Shown: positions 8,357 through 15,259 of the stretch, piece after piece
Layout: each line of letters begins with the position of its first letter
Numbering within the stretch: the first letter of the stretch is position 1
DNA from: Myxococcales bacterium
GTDB lineage: Bacteria; Myxococcota; Bradymonadia; UBA7976; UBA1532
Direction: 5' to 3'
Assembly (NCBI GenBank): GCA_020430675.1
Contig: JAGQJJ010000023.1
Coordinates: 1 to 15,259 of the forward strand
Length of the DNA stretch: 15,259 nt
The notes under the pieces: model-generated
Seen by the model: the letters and a program-made list of their open reading frames with translations, nothing else
The model's database searches: none
What the model was told of the DNA's origin: nothing
Translations under genes and position numbers: made by a program

Positions 8357-8656
8357 TCAGCCTTGCACATCGATGTGGCGCCCGAGCGCCGGCGGCATCT
8401 CATAGACCGGGCGTCCGCTCGATGAGTAGAGCCGATGCGCTTCGGCCGGCGCGCGCGGCGCCCGCGGGGTGGCCAGCGCCCGGCGCTCAGCGGGGCGCTC
8501 GGCCCGGTACACGCCATCGACCGCGGTGAAGTCCACCTGCGCACCGCCGTTGCCGAAGAAGCCGGCGACGCGATCGGCCAGCCGCTCGAGCCGCCCGGCC
8601 GCCTGCGGGCGCACGAAGGCCGCAGGGCGCGTGGCCGCCGCGGCCCGCACGCTCAC
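8357..8656 (-). CDS. hypothetical small protein coupled to the DnaJ-like gene
   Basis: A 99-residue protein that I do not recognise. It begins at a GTG (8656) overlapping the stop of the DnaJ-like gene in the motif GTGA, the signature of translational coupling, which is the main support for it being real. The N-terminal half is Ala/Arg-rich with a short amphipathic stretch (LERLADRVAGFFGNGG, about 23-38). The C-terminus has a more conserved-looking run, LYSSSGRPVYEMPPALGRHIDV (about 76-97). There is no signal peptide and no membrane segment. It could act with the DnaJ-like protein, but that is inference from position only. The 94 bases after its stop show no clear terminator. Confidence 0.55.
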   Translation of the reverse strand: MSVRAAAATRPAAFVRPQAAGRLERLADRVAGFFGNGGAQVDFTAVDGVYRAERPAERRALATPRAPRAPAEAHRLYSSSGRPVYEMPPALGRHIDVQG

Positions 8657-9846
8657 CGCACCGCCACCGTGAGATACAGATCACCGACCGCGCCGCCGCC
8701 CCACGCGGGCAGGCCCTGGCCACGCAGCCGGAAGCGGTCGCCGGTGCGGGTGCCGACCGGCACGTTCATCTTGATCTTGCCGCGCGGCAGGGTGACGAAG
8801 ACCGAGCCGCCGGACTGGGCCAGGGCGCGGCTGAGGCTGACCGTGCCGTGCAGGTCGGCCTCTTCGCGCCGGAAGCCGGGCACCGCGTCGGGTTCGAGCA
8901 GCAGGTACAAGTCGCCGTCGGTCGCGCCGTCGAGGCCAGCGGTGCCTTTGCCCTCCAGCCGAAGCCGCGTGCCGGACCGGGCGCCGGGCGGAATGCTGAC
9001 CCGCACCTTCTCGCGCACCCGAACGCGACCGGCGCCATCGCAGACCGGGCACTCGTCGCGCACGCCGAAGCAGGTCGGGCAGGCGGCGGCGCGCTGCACG
9101 GCGATCAGGCGGCTGCCCCCGTGCAGCGAGGTGTCGACGTCGACCGGCAGCCTCAGCGAGACGTCCTGGCCTACGCGCTCGAGGGCCACGCTGCGCCTGG
9201 CCTTGCGCCACTTGGCGCGCATGCGATCGAAGAGGCCGTCCCGCTCGCCCGAGGCATCAGGGCGCTCGACCTCGGGCCGCAGCGTGTCGTGCTCGTCCTG
9301 CTCGACCGACGCCTCGCCTGCGTGGCGGGGCGCTTGGCGGTGGAAACGCTCGGCGGTCTCGCGCCACGAGGACCAGGCCGCGGCGAACTCGTCCTCCCAG
9401 TTCTCGCCGGCCGGCGCGCGCTCGGCCTCACGGCGCTTGCGCGCGGCATTGCGACGGGCCTCGGCGCGCCACAGGTCTTCCCGCCCGGCACCGGGGGCCT
9501 CGGCGGCGCTCGGCCGCCAGGGGCGCGACGGCTCGGCGGTCTCTTCCTCAGAACCCCAGGCGGGGCGGCGGCCCGACCATCCCTGCGTCGGCGCGCGCCG
9601 CGCCCGCTTCGGACGCGCACGCTCGGGCTCGCCCACCGGGGGCCGCCGGCCCCCCCGATCGACCTTGAAGTGGCCGATCAGGTGGTTGTAGGCGGCGGTG
9701 ATCTCCTTGAACCGCTCCGCGTCTCCGCCGCGCCGATCGGGGTGCATCTGGCGCGCGATGCGGCGGTAGGCCGCCCGCACGTCGTCCAGCGTGGCCGCGG
9801 CCGGCAGGCCGAGCAGGTGGTAGCAATAGGCTTCGGAGGTGGCCAT
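8653..9846 (-). CDS. divergent DnaJ-like co-chaperone with a reduced zinc centre
   Basis: This 397-residue protein starts with a J domain (about 8-60) holding the HPD motif (H35-P36-D37), which stimulates the ATPase of an Hsp70 partner. No Gly/Phe region follows. Instead there is a long charged, Arg/Glu/Trp-rich linker (about 62-225, with DLWRAEARRNAARKRREAER at 124-143). The C-terminal part (226-397) resembles the DnaJ peptide-binding barrels: VRVSIPPGARSGTRLRLEGKG (281-301) and VPVGTRTGDRFRLRGQGLP (362-380). Only two Cys pairs are present (C256-x2-C259 and C266-x2-C269), enough for one zinc, whereas canonical DnaJ has four CxxCxGxG repeats and two zincs. It is thus not the housekeeping DnaJ. 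The ATG at 9846 has GGGAG about 6 bases upstream. A sigma-54-type promoter and three operator-like palindromes precede it. It heads the cluster that contains mutS. Confidence 0.85.
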   Translation of the reverse strand: MATSEAYCYHLLGLPAAATLDDVRAAYRRIARQMHPDRRGGDAERFKEITAAYNHLIGHFKVDRGGRRPPVGEPERARPKRARRAPTQGWSGRRPAWGSEEETAEPSRPWRPSAAEAPGAGREDLWRAEARRNAARKRREAERAPAGENWEDEFAAAWSSWRETAERFHRQAPRHAGEASVEQDEHDTLRPEVERPDASGERDGLFDRMRAKWRKARRSVALERVGQDVSLRLPVDVDTSLHGGSRLIAVQRAAACPTCFGVRDECPVCDGAGRVRVREKVRVSIPPGARSGTRLRLEGKGTAGLDGATDGDLYLLLEPDAVPGFRREEADLHGTVSLSRALAQSGGSVFVTLPRGKIKMNVPVGTRTGDRFRLRGQGLPAWGGGAVGDLYLTVAVR

Positions 9847-9884
9847 CCTTGGCTCCCTGCGTTCGGGGTTCGTCCCCGGGTTGA

Positions 9885-9899
9885 GCACGGGGCGTGCCA
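9885..9899 (-). promoter_or_regulatory. sigma-54 (-24/-12) promoter for the DnaJ-like gene
   Basis: The minus strand reads TGGCACGCCCCGTGC. The -24 element is the full consensus TGGCACG, and the invariant GG and GC dinucleotides are separated by exactly 10 bases, as RpoN requires. Transcription would start near 9873, leaving a leader of about 27 bases that carries the GGGAG ribosome site before ATG 9846. A sigma-54 activator gene directly upstream supports the call. Confidence 0.75.
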
Positions 9900-9939
9900 G
9901 CCGCTGCTCGCCGGATAACCTCGCCGCGGCGGCGGATGG

Positions 9940-9957
9940 TGTGCATGATTTTGCACA
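9940..9957. promoter_or_regulatory. operator-like palindrome A
   Basis: On the minus strand this reads TGTGCAAAATCATGCACA, matching TGTGCAAnnnnTTGCACA at 13 of 14 defined positions. Its centre is about 75 bases upstream of the predicted sigma-54 transcription start, within the usual range for an activator binding site. Confidence 0.6.
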
Positions 9958-10022
9958 CAAGACCTGACCGCCTTTGCGAATCCATCGCCGATAAGTGATT
10001 TGATTCAGACGGTTTGAGTGAC

Positions 10023-10040
10023 CATGCAAACCGTTGCACA
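10023..10040. promoter_or_regulatory. operator-like palindrome B
   Basis: On the minus strand this reads TGTGCAACGGTTTGCATG. The left half and the inner TTGCA match the shared consensus; the last two bases differ. It lies 83 bases centre-to-centre from site A, close to eight helical turns. Confidence 0.55.
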
Positions 10041-10055
10041 CCAAGTTCTCGGCGG

Positions 10056-10073
10056 TGTGCAATCGATTGCACA
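10056..10073. promoter_or_regulatory. operator-like palindrome C (perfect)
   Basis: TGTGCAATCGATTGCACA is a perfect 18-base palindrome. It begins 5 bases after the activator stop codon. Its centre is 33 bases from that of site B, about three helical turns. No run of T follows it on the minus strand, so it does not look like an intrinsic terminator of the activator gene. Confidence 0.65.
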
Positions 10074-10078
10074 GCCCC

Positions 10079-11694
<1,616 letters not shown>

Positions 11695-11698
<4 letters not shown>

Positions 11699-12597
11699 GC
11701 GTCGAAGTACAGGTTGGCCTGCACCAGCGCCGTCTGCAGGGCCTCGTGCATGCGCGCCACCGCGGTTTGCAGCTTGTGCGGGTTGAGGTGCAGCGTCTTC
11801 CAGGCGGCGGCCGACATCTCGGGCATCACGCGGTCGCCGGGGAAACCGAAGCCATAGGCGCGCACCATCAGATCGGCGACGTGCACCGCGGCGGCGGCCT
11901 CGCGATGGGCGCGGGCGTCTTCGGGGCGGTGATGCAGGGCGATCGGCTCGGCCAGCGTAGGCGGGAGGCGCCAGCGGCTCACCAGCCAGTGGCCGATCTC
12001 ATCATGCGGCACGCCGAGCAGCGCCTCTTCGGCGGCGCGGATGGTCATTCCCTGCCGCACCGCGTGGTTGACCACCGCGTCGTACTCGCGCCCGAGCTGG
12101 CTTTGCAGCACAACCTTGCCCAAGTCGTGCATCAGCGCCGCGGCCGACAATTCTTCGAGGCGGGGCAGCCCCAGCGTGCGGCCGAGCGCGACGGCGGCGA
12201 TGGCGGCGCCGAAGCAATGTTCCCAAAGGCCGCGCACGCCCTGGCGGCCTTCGACGATCTCCATCGCGGTGGTCGACAGGATGAGGCCGCGCACGATGTC
12301 GAGCCCGAGCATCACCAGCGCGTCGTAGACCGTGGCGATGGCGCCGCTGACGCCATAAAACGCCGAGTTGACCAGCCGCAGGATGCGCGCGGTGAGCACC
12401 GGGTCGGTCTCGATGACCGCGGCGATGCGCTTGAACGAGGCCTGGGTGCCCTCTTCGTTGATGACCTGGGTGATGCGCAGGATGGACTCGGGAAAGGTCG
12501 GCAGGCTCTTGAGCGCGTCGACACGGCGCTTGAGCATGCGGCGCCCGATGTTGTCGAGCAGGCGCTGCGACTCCGGCGTCTCGGCCGGCAGCGACAT
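11695..12597 (-). CDS. HDOD domain signalling protein
   Basis: A 300-residue protein dominated by an HDOD domain (about 25-230). The typical start SLPTFPESILRI (31-42) is followed by VIETDPVLTARILRLVNSAFYG (61-82), the hallmark helix pair. Unlike many HDOD proteins it retains HD-like residues: H127 in LWEHCFG, H157-D158 in LMHDLGKVVL, H198, H203 and HH at 222-223. Phosphohydrolase activity cannot be excluded, although HDOD proteins are generally regarded as non-enzymatic scaffolds in signalling. It lies 2 bases after the 106-residue gene and overlaps the activator start by 4 bases, so it should be made with the activator and probably modulates it or shares its signal. No membrane segment. Confidence 0.9.
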
Positions 12598-12599
12598 GC

Positions 12600-12920
12600 T
12601 CAGGTCTCCAGATCAAAGAGGAAGTCGGTGTAGACGGCGCGCACGGCCTGCTTGAGCGCCTGCATGCGGCGGTCGGCTTCGACCGGGGCGAAGCGCTCGT
12701 CGAGCGCGCGTTGCCACTCGGGCACCGGGGGCACCTGCTCCCAGGGCTCGACGCGGGGGTCGTCTTCGACTTGCAGGGTGCGCACGCCCTCGCCGTGCAG
12801 CAGGCGCAGGTGCCGGCGGGTCAGCCGGGTGCCGCGCCCGAGCAGCGGCAGGCCGTCGGGGCTCGTCACCGCCTCGGACAATTCGAGGCCAGGGCGGGCC
12901 AATAGGGTGAGGATGCGCAT
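12600..12920 (-). CDS. small protein resembling the N-terminal module of HD-GYP-type proteins
   Basis: A 106-residue protein with no named family that I can assign. Its first half follows a pattern seen at the N-terminus of HD-GYP and related signalling proteins: a hydrophobic strand, then DGLPLLGRGTRLTRRHLRLL and GVRTLQVEDD (about 22-55). The second half is helical and acidic (WQRALDERFAPVEADRRMQALKQAV, about 70-94). There is no signal peptide. It is transcribed in line with the HDOD gene, with a 2-base gap, and follows the PilZ gene by 36 bases, so it is probably an accessory signalling subunit. The ATG at 12920 lacks a strong ribosome site; GGGGCG lies about 5 bases upstream. Confidence 0.7.
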   Translation of the reverse strand: MRILTLLARPGLELSEAVTSPDGLPLLGRGTRLTRRHLRLLHGEGVRTLQVEDDPRVEPWEQVPPVPEWQRALDERFAPVEADRRMQALKQAVRAVYTDFLFDLET

Positions 12921-12924
12921 GCGA

Positions 12925-12945
12925 CGCCCCGAGTGTGCCGGGGCG
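12925..12945 (-). other. inverted repeat between the PilZ gene and the small gene
   Basis: CGCCCC and GGGGCG arms (12925-12930 and 12940-12945) enclose a 9-base loop in the 36-base gap after the PilZ stop. The hairpin may protect or attenuate the transcript, or influence translation of the next gene, whose ATG begins 4 bases downstream. No T run follows, so it is not an intrinsic terminator. Confidence 0.35.
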
Positions 12946-12956
12946 CCGACGGCGGG

Positions 12957-13313
12957 TCAACCGGCGGCGGCGACCGGCGCGTTGTCCAGCTCGACGACGG
13001 TCATTGCCGAGCTGTGCACCACGAAGTCATCGAGGAGCTGGCTCTGGCGGGCCGAGAGATCCTTGAAGCGCAGGCCCAGGCCGGCATCGGGGTCGCCGTG
13101 CACGACCTCGGCTTCCGCCCAGAAGATCTCTTCGCTGCCCGGCAGCATGAACTCCAGGGCCAGATGGGCACCGACGGGGGTATTGGGCTCCAGCAGACGG
13201 TGCAGGTAGACGCCCTCGCGGCTCAGATCCTTGGTGCGGGCCAGGAAAGGCACCCCGTTGATCATCTTGTTGACGTAGATGTCGACGGGCACTCGGCGGT
13301 TCGCGCGGCTCAT
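12957..13313 (-). CDS. PilZ domain protein (candidate c-di-GMP receptor)
   Basis: A 118-residue single-domain PilZ protein. Both c-di-GMP-binding signatures are present: RxxxR as R3-A-N-R-R7 and [D/N]xSxxG as D29-L-S-R-E-G34 (DLSREGVYL). The rest is the expected beta-barrel (LALEFMLPG, IFWAEAEVVHGDPDAGLGLRF) followed by a C-terminal helix (SARQSQLLDDFVVH) and an Ala-rich tail. Start: ATG 13313 has a perfect GGAGG 5 bases upstream. The ATG at 13325 (MEVIM...) is rejected because that ribosome site lies inside it. It is first in the candidate operon with the small protein, the HDOD protein and the sigma-54 activator, and may bring a c-di-GMP signal to them. Confidence 0.92.
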   Translation of the reverse strand: MSRANRRVPVDIYVNKMINGVPFLARTKDLSREGVYLHRLLEPNTPVGAHLALEFMLPGSEEIFWAEAEVVHGDPDAGLGLRFKDLSARQSQLLDDFVVHSSAMTVVELDNAPVAAAG

Positions 13314-13322
13314 GATGACCTC

Positions 13323-13342
13323 CATGTGGGTTGGCCCACATG
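13323..13342 (-). promoter_or_regulatory. leader hairpin or operator before the PilZ gene
   Basis: CATGTGGG and CCCACATG form a perfect 8-base inverted repeat around CCAA. It spans roughly +1 to +18 of the predicted transcript and runs directly into the GGAGG ribosome site. In DNA it could be an operator at the start site; in RNA it could be a hairpin that limits access to the ribosome site. Confidence 0.5.
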
Positions 13343-13346
13343 TAGG

Positions 13347-13375
13347 TGTATATGACACCAGAGATGGCCCGTCAA
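13347..13375 (-). promoter_or_regulatory. sigma-70-type promoter for the PilZ operon
   Basis: On the minus strand TTGACG (13370-13375) is followed after exactly 17 bases by TATACA (13347-13352). These match 5 of 6 and 4 of 6 consensus bases. The start would be near 13340, giving a leader of about 27 bases to ATG 13313. Confidence 0.6.
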
Positions 13376-13393
13376 AAAAACTCGCCAAAAAAC
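13374..13393 (-). terminator. T-rich tract after pyruvate kinase, weak candidate terminator
   Basis: On the minus strand, two runs of T (six and seven) follow the pyk stop within 20 bases, each preceded by GAG (GAGTTTTTT, then GAGTTTTTTT). The only upstream hairpin I can see is weak (GCC-GAA-GGC just before the stop). Termination is possible but not certain. The second run overlaps the -35 of the PilZ promoter. Confidence 0.35.
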
Positions 13394-14818
13394 TCAGCCT
13401 TCGGCGCCGCGCCCGATGAGCGAGTCGACCGGCTGCAGGGTGAGCAGGTTGGTATTGCCCGAATGACCCACTGGCACGCCGCAAATCACCGCGATCACGT
13501 CGGTCTTCTTGAGCATGCCGGCTTCGACCATCAACTGGCACGAGCGGCGGATCATGTTCTCCATTCGACCGAAATGGCGCGAGGGCAGCGCAAAGACGCC
13601 GAAGCTGAGCGCGAGGCGGCGGGCGACGGCCATGTCGGGCGTGGTGGCGAGGATGGGCGCCGAGGGGCGAAAGCGGCTCATGCGCATCGCGGTGCGGCCC
13701 GATGAGGTGGGCACGAGGATGGCGGCGACGTTGAGCTCGCGGGCGGCCAGCCACGCCGCTTTGCACATCAGCTCGCTGACCTCCGACGCGCGGGCGCCGC
13801 CGGGCAGGCGGTCGGCGCGGCGCGCGGTCTCGGCCTCGGCGATGCGCGCGATGCGGCCCATGACCGCCACCGCTTCGAAGGGGTGCGCGCCCACGCTGGT
13901 CTCGCCCGAGAGCATCACCGCGTCGGCGCCCTCGAAGATGGCGTTGGCCACGTCGGACGTCTCGGCGCGGGTCGGCCGCGGGTTCTTGATCATCGACTCG
14001 AGCATCTCGGTGGCCACGATGACCGTGCGTCCGGCGGTGCGGCACTCGTCGATGATGCGCTTTTGCACCACGGGCACCTGCTCGATGGGCAATTCGACGC
14101 CCAGATCGCCGCGGGCGACCATCAGGCCCTCCGAGACCGCGATGATCTCGTCGAGGTTCTTCACCGCGTACCGGCTCTCGATCTTCGAGACGATGGCGAT
14201 GTCGCCGCCCTCGGCGGTGACCAGCTCGCGAATCTGGCGCACGTCATCGGCCTCGTTGACAAACGAAGCGGCGATGAAGTCGACCTGATGGCGCACCCCG
14301 AAGCGAATGTCGGAGGCGTCCTGGGCCGACATGAACGGCATGGGGATGCGCACGCCGGGGATGTTGACGCCCTTCTTCGAGCCGAGCACGCCGCCCTTGA
14401 CCACGCGGCAATGCAGCTCATCGAGGGCGATGCGCTCGACTTCGAGCATGATCTGGCCATCGGCGAGCAGGATGCGGGTGCCGTCTTCGAGCGCGCGGGG
14501 CAGGCCGGCGTAGGTGACGCGCACGACCTCGGCGGTGGTGGTGCCCAGCTCGCCGCGCACGCGCACCGCGGCGCCGACTTCGAGCGTCACCGGCGCGTCG
14601 ACGACCGTGGTGCGGATCTCGGGGCCCTTGGTGTCGAGCAGGATGGCCACGCGGTCCGAGATGGTGCGCACATCGGCGATGATGCCGGCGGCCTCTTCCT
14701 GCGAAGAGTGGCTCATATTGATACGGATGACGTTGCACCCCACGTCGATGAGCCGCCGCAGATTGGCCGGCGAGCGCGTCTGGGGTCCGATCGTGGCGAT
14801 GATCTTGGTCTTGCGCAC
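13394..14818 (-). CDS. pyk: pyruvate kinase
   Basis: Pyruvate kinase (474 residues, normal length) transfers phosphate from phosphoenolpyruvate to ADP in the last step of glycolysis. Visible residues are KTKIIATIGP at the start, R32 and N34-x-S36 (IRINMSHS), LLDTKGPEIRT (61-70), catalytic lysine K212 with metal ligand E214 (SKIESRYAVKNLDEI), D238 (VARGDLGVELP), T270 (VATEMLESMIKNPRPTRAE) and MLSGETSVGAHPFEAV (302-317). The B domain (about 70-165) and the C-terminal allosteric-type domain (about 345-474, PTSSGRTAMRMSRFRP) are complete. The GTG at 14818 is chosen because AGGAGG lies 5 bases upstream and the family begins there with a short basic peptide; the open frame upstream is low-complexity Ala/Pro/Ser sequence. 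It diverges from the membrane protein gene at 14895. Confidence 0.96.
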   Translation of the reverse strand: MRKTKIIATIGPQTRSPANLRRLIDVGCNVIRINMSHSSQEEAAGIIADVRTISDRVAILLDTKGPEIRTTVVDAPVTLEVGAAVRVRGELGTTTAEVVRVTYAGLPRALEDGTRILLADGQIMLEVERIALDELHCRVVKGGVLGSKKGVNIPGVRIPMPFMSAQDASDIRFGVRHQVDFIAASFVNEADDVRQIRELVTAEGGDIAIVSKIESRYAVKNLDEIIAVSEGLMVARGDLGVELPIEQVPVVQKRIIDECRTAGRTVIVATEMLESMIKNPRPTRAETSDVANAIFEGADAVMLSGETSVGAHPFEAVAVMGRIARIAEAETARRADRLPGGARASEVSELMCKAAWLAARELNVAAILVPTSSGRTAMRMSRFRPSAPILATTPDMAVARRLALSFGVFALPSRHFGRMENMIRRSCQLMVEAGMLKKTDVIAVICGVPVGHSGNTNLLTLQPVDSLIGRGAEG

Positions 14819-14856
14819 CGGCGCCTCCTGCGGATCGCGTGGGCAGACGGGCGGGC

Positions 14857-14862
14857 ATTGTA
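14857..14862 (-). promoter_or_regulatory. candidate -10 element for pyk
   Basis: TACAAT on the minus strand matches 5 of 6 bases of TATAAT and sits about 39 bases before the pyk GTG, in the 76-base gap between divergent genes. No convincing -35 is found at 16-18 bases, so this is only a candidate. Confidence 0.35.
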
Positions 14863-14894
14863 GAGAAAGCGCCGGCCGGGCACCATCCTTCCCC

Positions 14895-15259
14895 ATGGCT
14901 TCGATTCGCTGGTCATTGGCGATGCGGTTCTGCGCCGCGGCCGGTGCGGTCACGCTGGCCGCAGCCGTGCTCGCGGCGATCGCCGCGTTGGTCGAAGGGC
15001 ACGCCCCCCAGCCGCGCGCCGTCGCCCAGCTCGCGGTGCCGCTCGGCGCCTGTCTCGGCGCGGCCTGGACGCTCAGCGCCTGGCGCGCCGAGGGCGGCGA
15101 CATCGCGCTGGCCGCGCTCGGCGCCCGCCCCGCGAGCACGGTCTGGCTGCTGCTCGCGCTGGCCGCCCCGCTGCTGGCCTGGGCGCCAGGCGCGGCGAGA
15201 GACGCGAGCGCCTGGTCGCTGTCGGCCGAGCCGGCGGCCCTGACGGTGCAGAGCCCAGG
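14895..15259 (+). CDS. membrane protein, LptF/LptG-permease-like N-terminus (partial)
   Basis: From ATG 14895 the plus strand is open to the window edge (121 codons). Three hydrophobic segments are visible, about 10-32 (after MASIRWSLAM), 43-62 (QLAVPLGACLGAAWTLSAW) and 79-97 (STVWLLLALAAPLLAW). Between the second and third is AEGGDIALAALGARPAS. The order of TM2 with a Pro, an acidic patch, AL-x-A-x-G-x-x-P, then TM3 followed by a soluble strand-rich region is the pattern at the start of LptF/LptG permeases, which export lipopolysaccharide. The first loop is shorter than usual and the C-terminal half is missing, so the family call is tentative. No ribosome site is visible; the internal ATG at 14922 is an alternative start. 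Confidence 0.5.
   Translation, partial: MASIRWSLAMRFCAAAGAVTLAAAVLAAIAALVEGHAPQPRAVAQLAVPLGACLGAAWTLSAWRAEGGDIALAALGARPASTVWLLLALAAPLLAWAPGAARDASAWSLSAEPAALTVQSP

Larger units (their letters stand above)
9847..10078. other. control region between activator gene and DnaJ-like gene
   Basis: This 232-base gap without a gene lies downstream of the sigma-54 activator and upstream of the DnaJ-like gene, both on the minus strand. It contains a -24/-12 promoter, three related 18-base palindromes and an AT-richer stretch (about 9958-10020). That stretch includes AATCAA followed five bases later by TTA on the minus strand (9992-10005), which is one base off the IHF consensus spacing. Confidence 0.75.

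Noticed and set aside
5590..8529. Very long open frame (about 979 codons) on the plus strand opposite mutS
   Set aside because: It mirrors mutS codons, is rich in Arg/His/Gln/Ala with no recognisable domain, and MutS motifs on the other strand are complete. Long antisense frames are expected in GC-rich genes.
9992..10005. IHF binding site between the palindromes and the sigma-54 promoter
   Set aside because: AATCAA and TTA are separated by five bases rather than four, so it does not meet the consensus; noted only as a near match.
10056..10073. Perfect palindrome as a Rho-independent terminator of the activator gene
   Set aside because: No T run follows on the minus strand and two related copies lie further along, which fits protein-binding sites better.
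9940..10073. CRP-like or LacI-family operators
   Set aside because: CRP sites are TGTGA-N6-TCACA, which does not fit. A LacI-type site with central CG fits only site C, and no such regulator gene is present. It remains a fallback explanation if the activator does not bind.

Overview
This is a very GC-rich, densely packed bacterial chromosomal window with genes on both strands. A sulfatase-family enzyme carrying a MopE-type DxDGDG...GGDCD...NGIDDNC motif, a lipoprotein, a sigma-54 activator, a PilZ protein and an HDOD protein together suggest a Myxococcota or Bradymonadales-like (former deltaproteobacterial) organism. That placement is inference, because no rRNA or other marker is present. I see no mobile element, CRISPR array, tRNA or rRNA.

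Left part (1-3131). The start of a lipoprotein gene runs leftward off the window edge. Divergent from it, a polytopic membrane protein with a C-terminal sulfatase/phosphotransferase domain is followed 2 bases later by scpB (condensin subunit). scpB ends tail-to-tail against scpA, with no base between the two stop codons.

Middle-left part (3132-9846, all minus strand, read right to left): a DnaJ-like co-chaperone, a translationally coupled 99-residue hypothetical protein, mutS, xerD-type recombinase, an M50 intramembrane protease and scpA. Several junctions are 4-base stop/start overlaps. This is a DNA-maintenance cluster: mismatch repair, dimer resolution and chromosome condensation.

Middle-right part (9847-13392, minus strand): a candidate signalling operon of PilZ protein, 106-residue small protein, HDOD protein and a GAF-AAA+-Fis sigma-54 activator. 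It has its own sigma-70-type promoter and a leader hairpin. Between the activator and the dnaJ-like gene is a 232-base control region. It holds a near-consensus -24/-12 (sigma-54) promoter facing the dnaJ-like gene and three 18-base operator-like palindromes of consensus TGTGCAAnnnnTTGCACA. The simplest reading is a local circuit in which PilZ/HDOD/GAF inputs feed an activator that switches on the neighbouring chaperone operon. The activator has a non-canonical sigma-54 contact loop (GVATGV instead of GAFTGA). This circuit is the most interesting content of the window.

Right part (13394-15259): pyruvate kinase on the minus strand, and a divergent, right-truncated membrane protein that resembles the N-terminus of an LptF/LptG-type permease.
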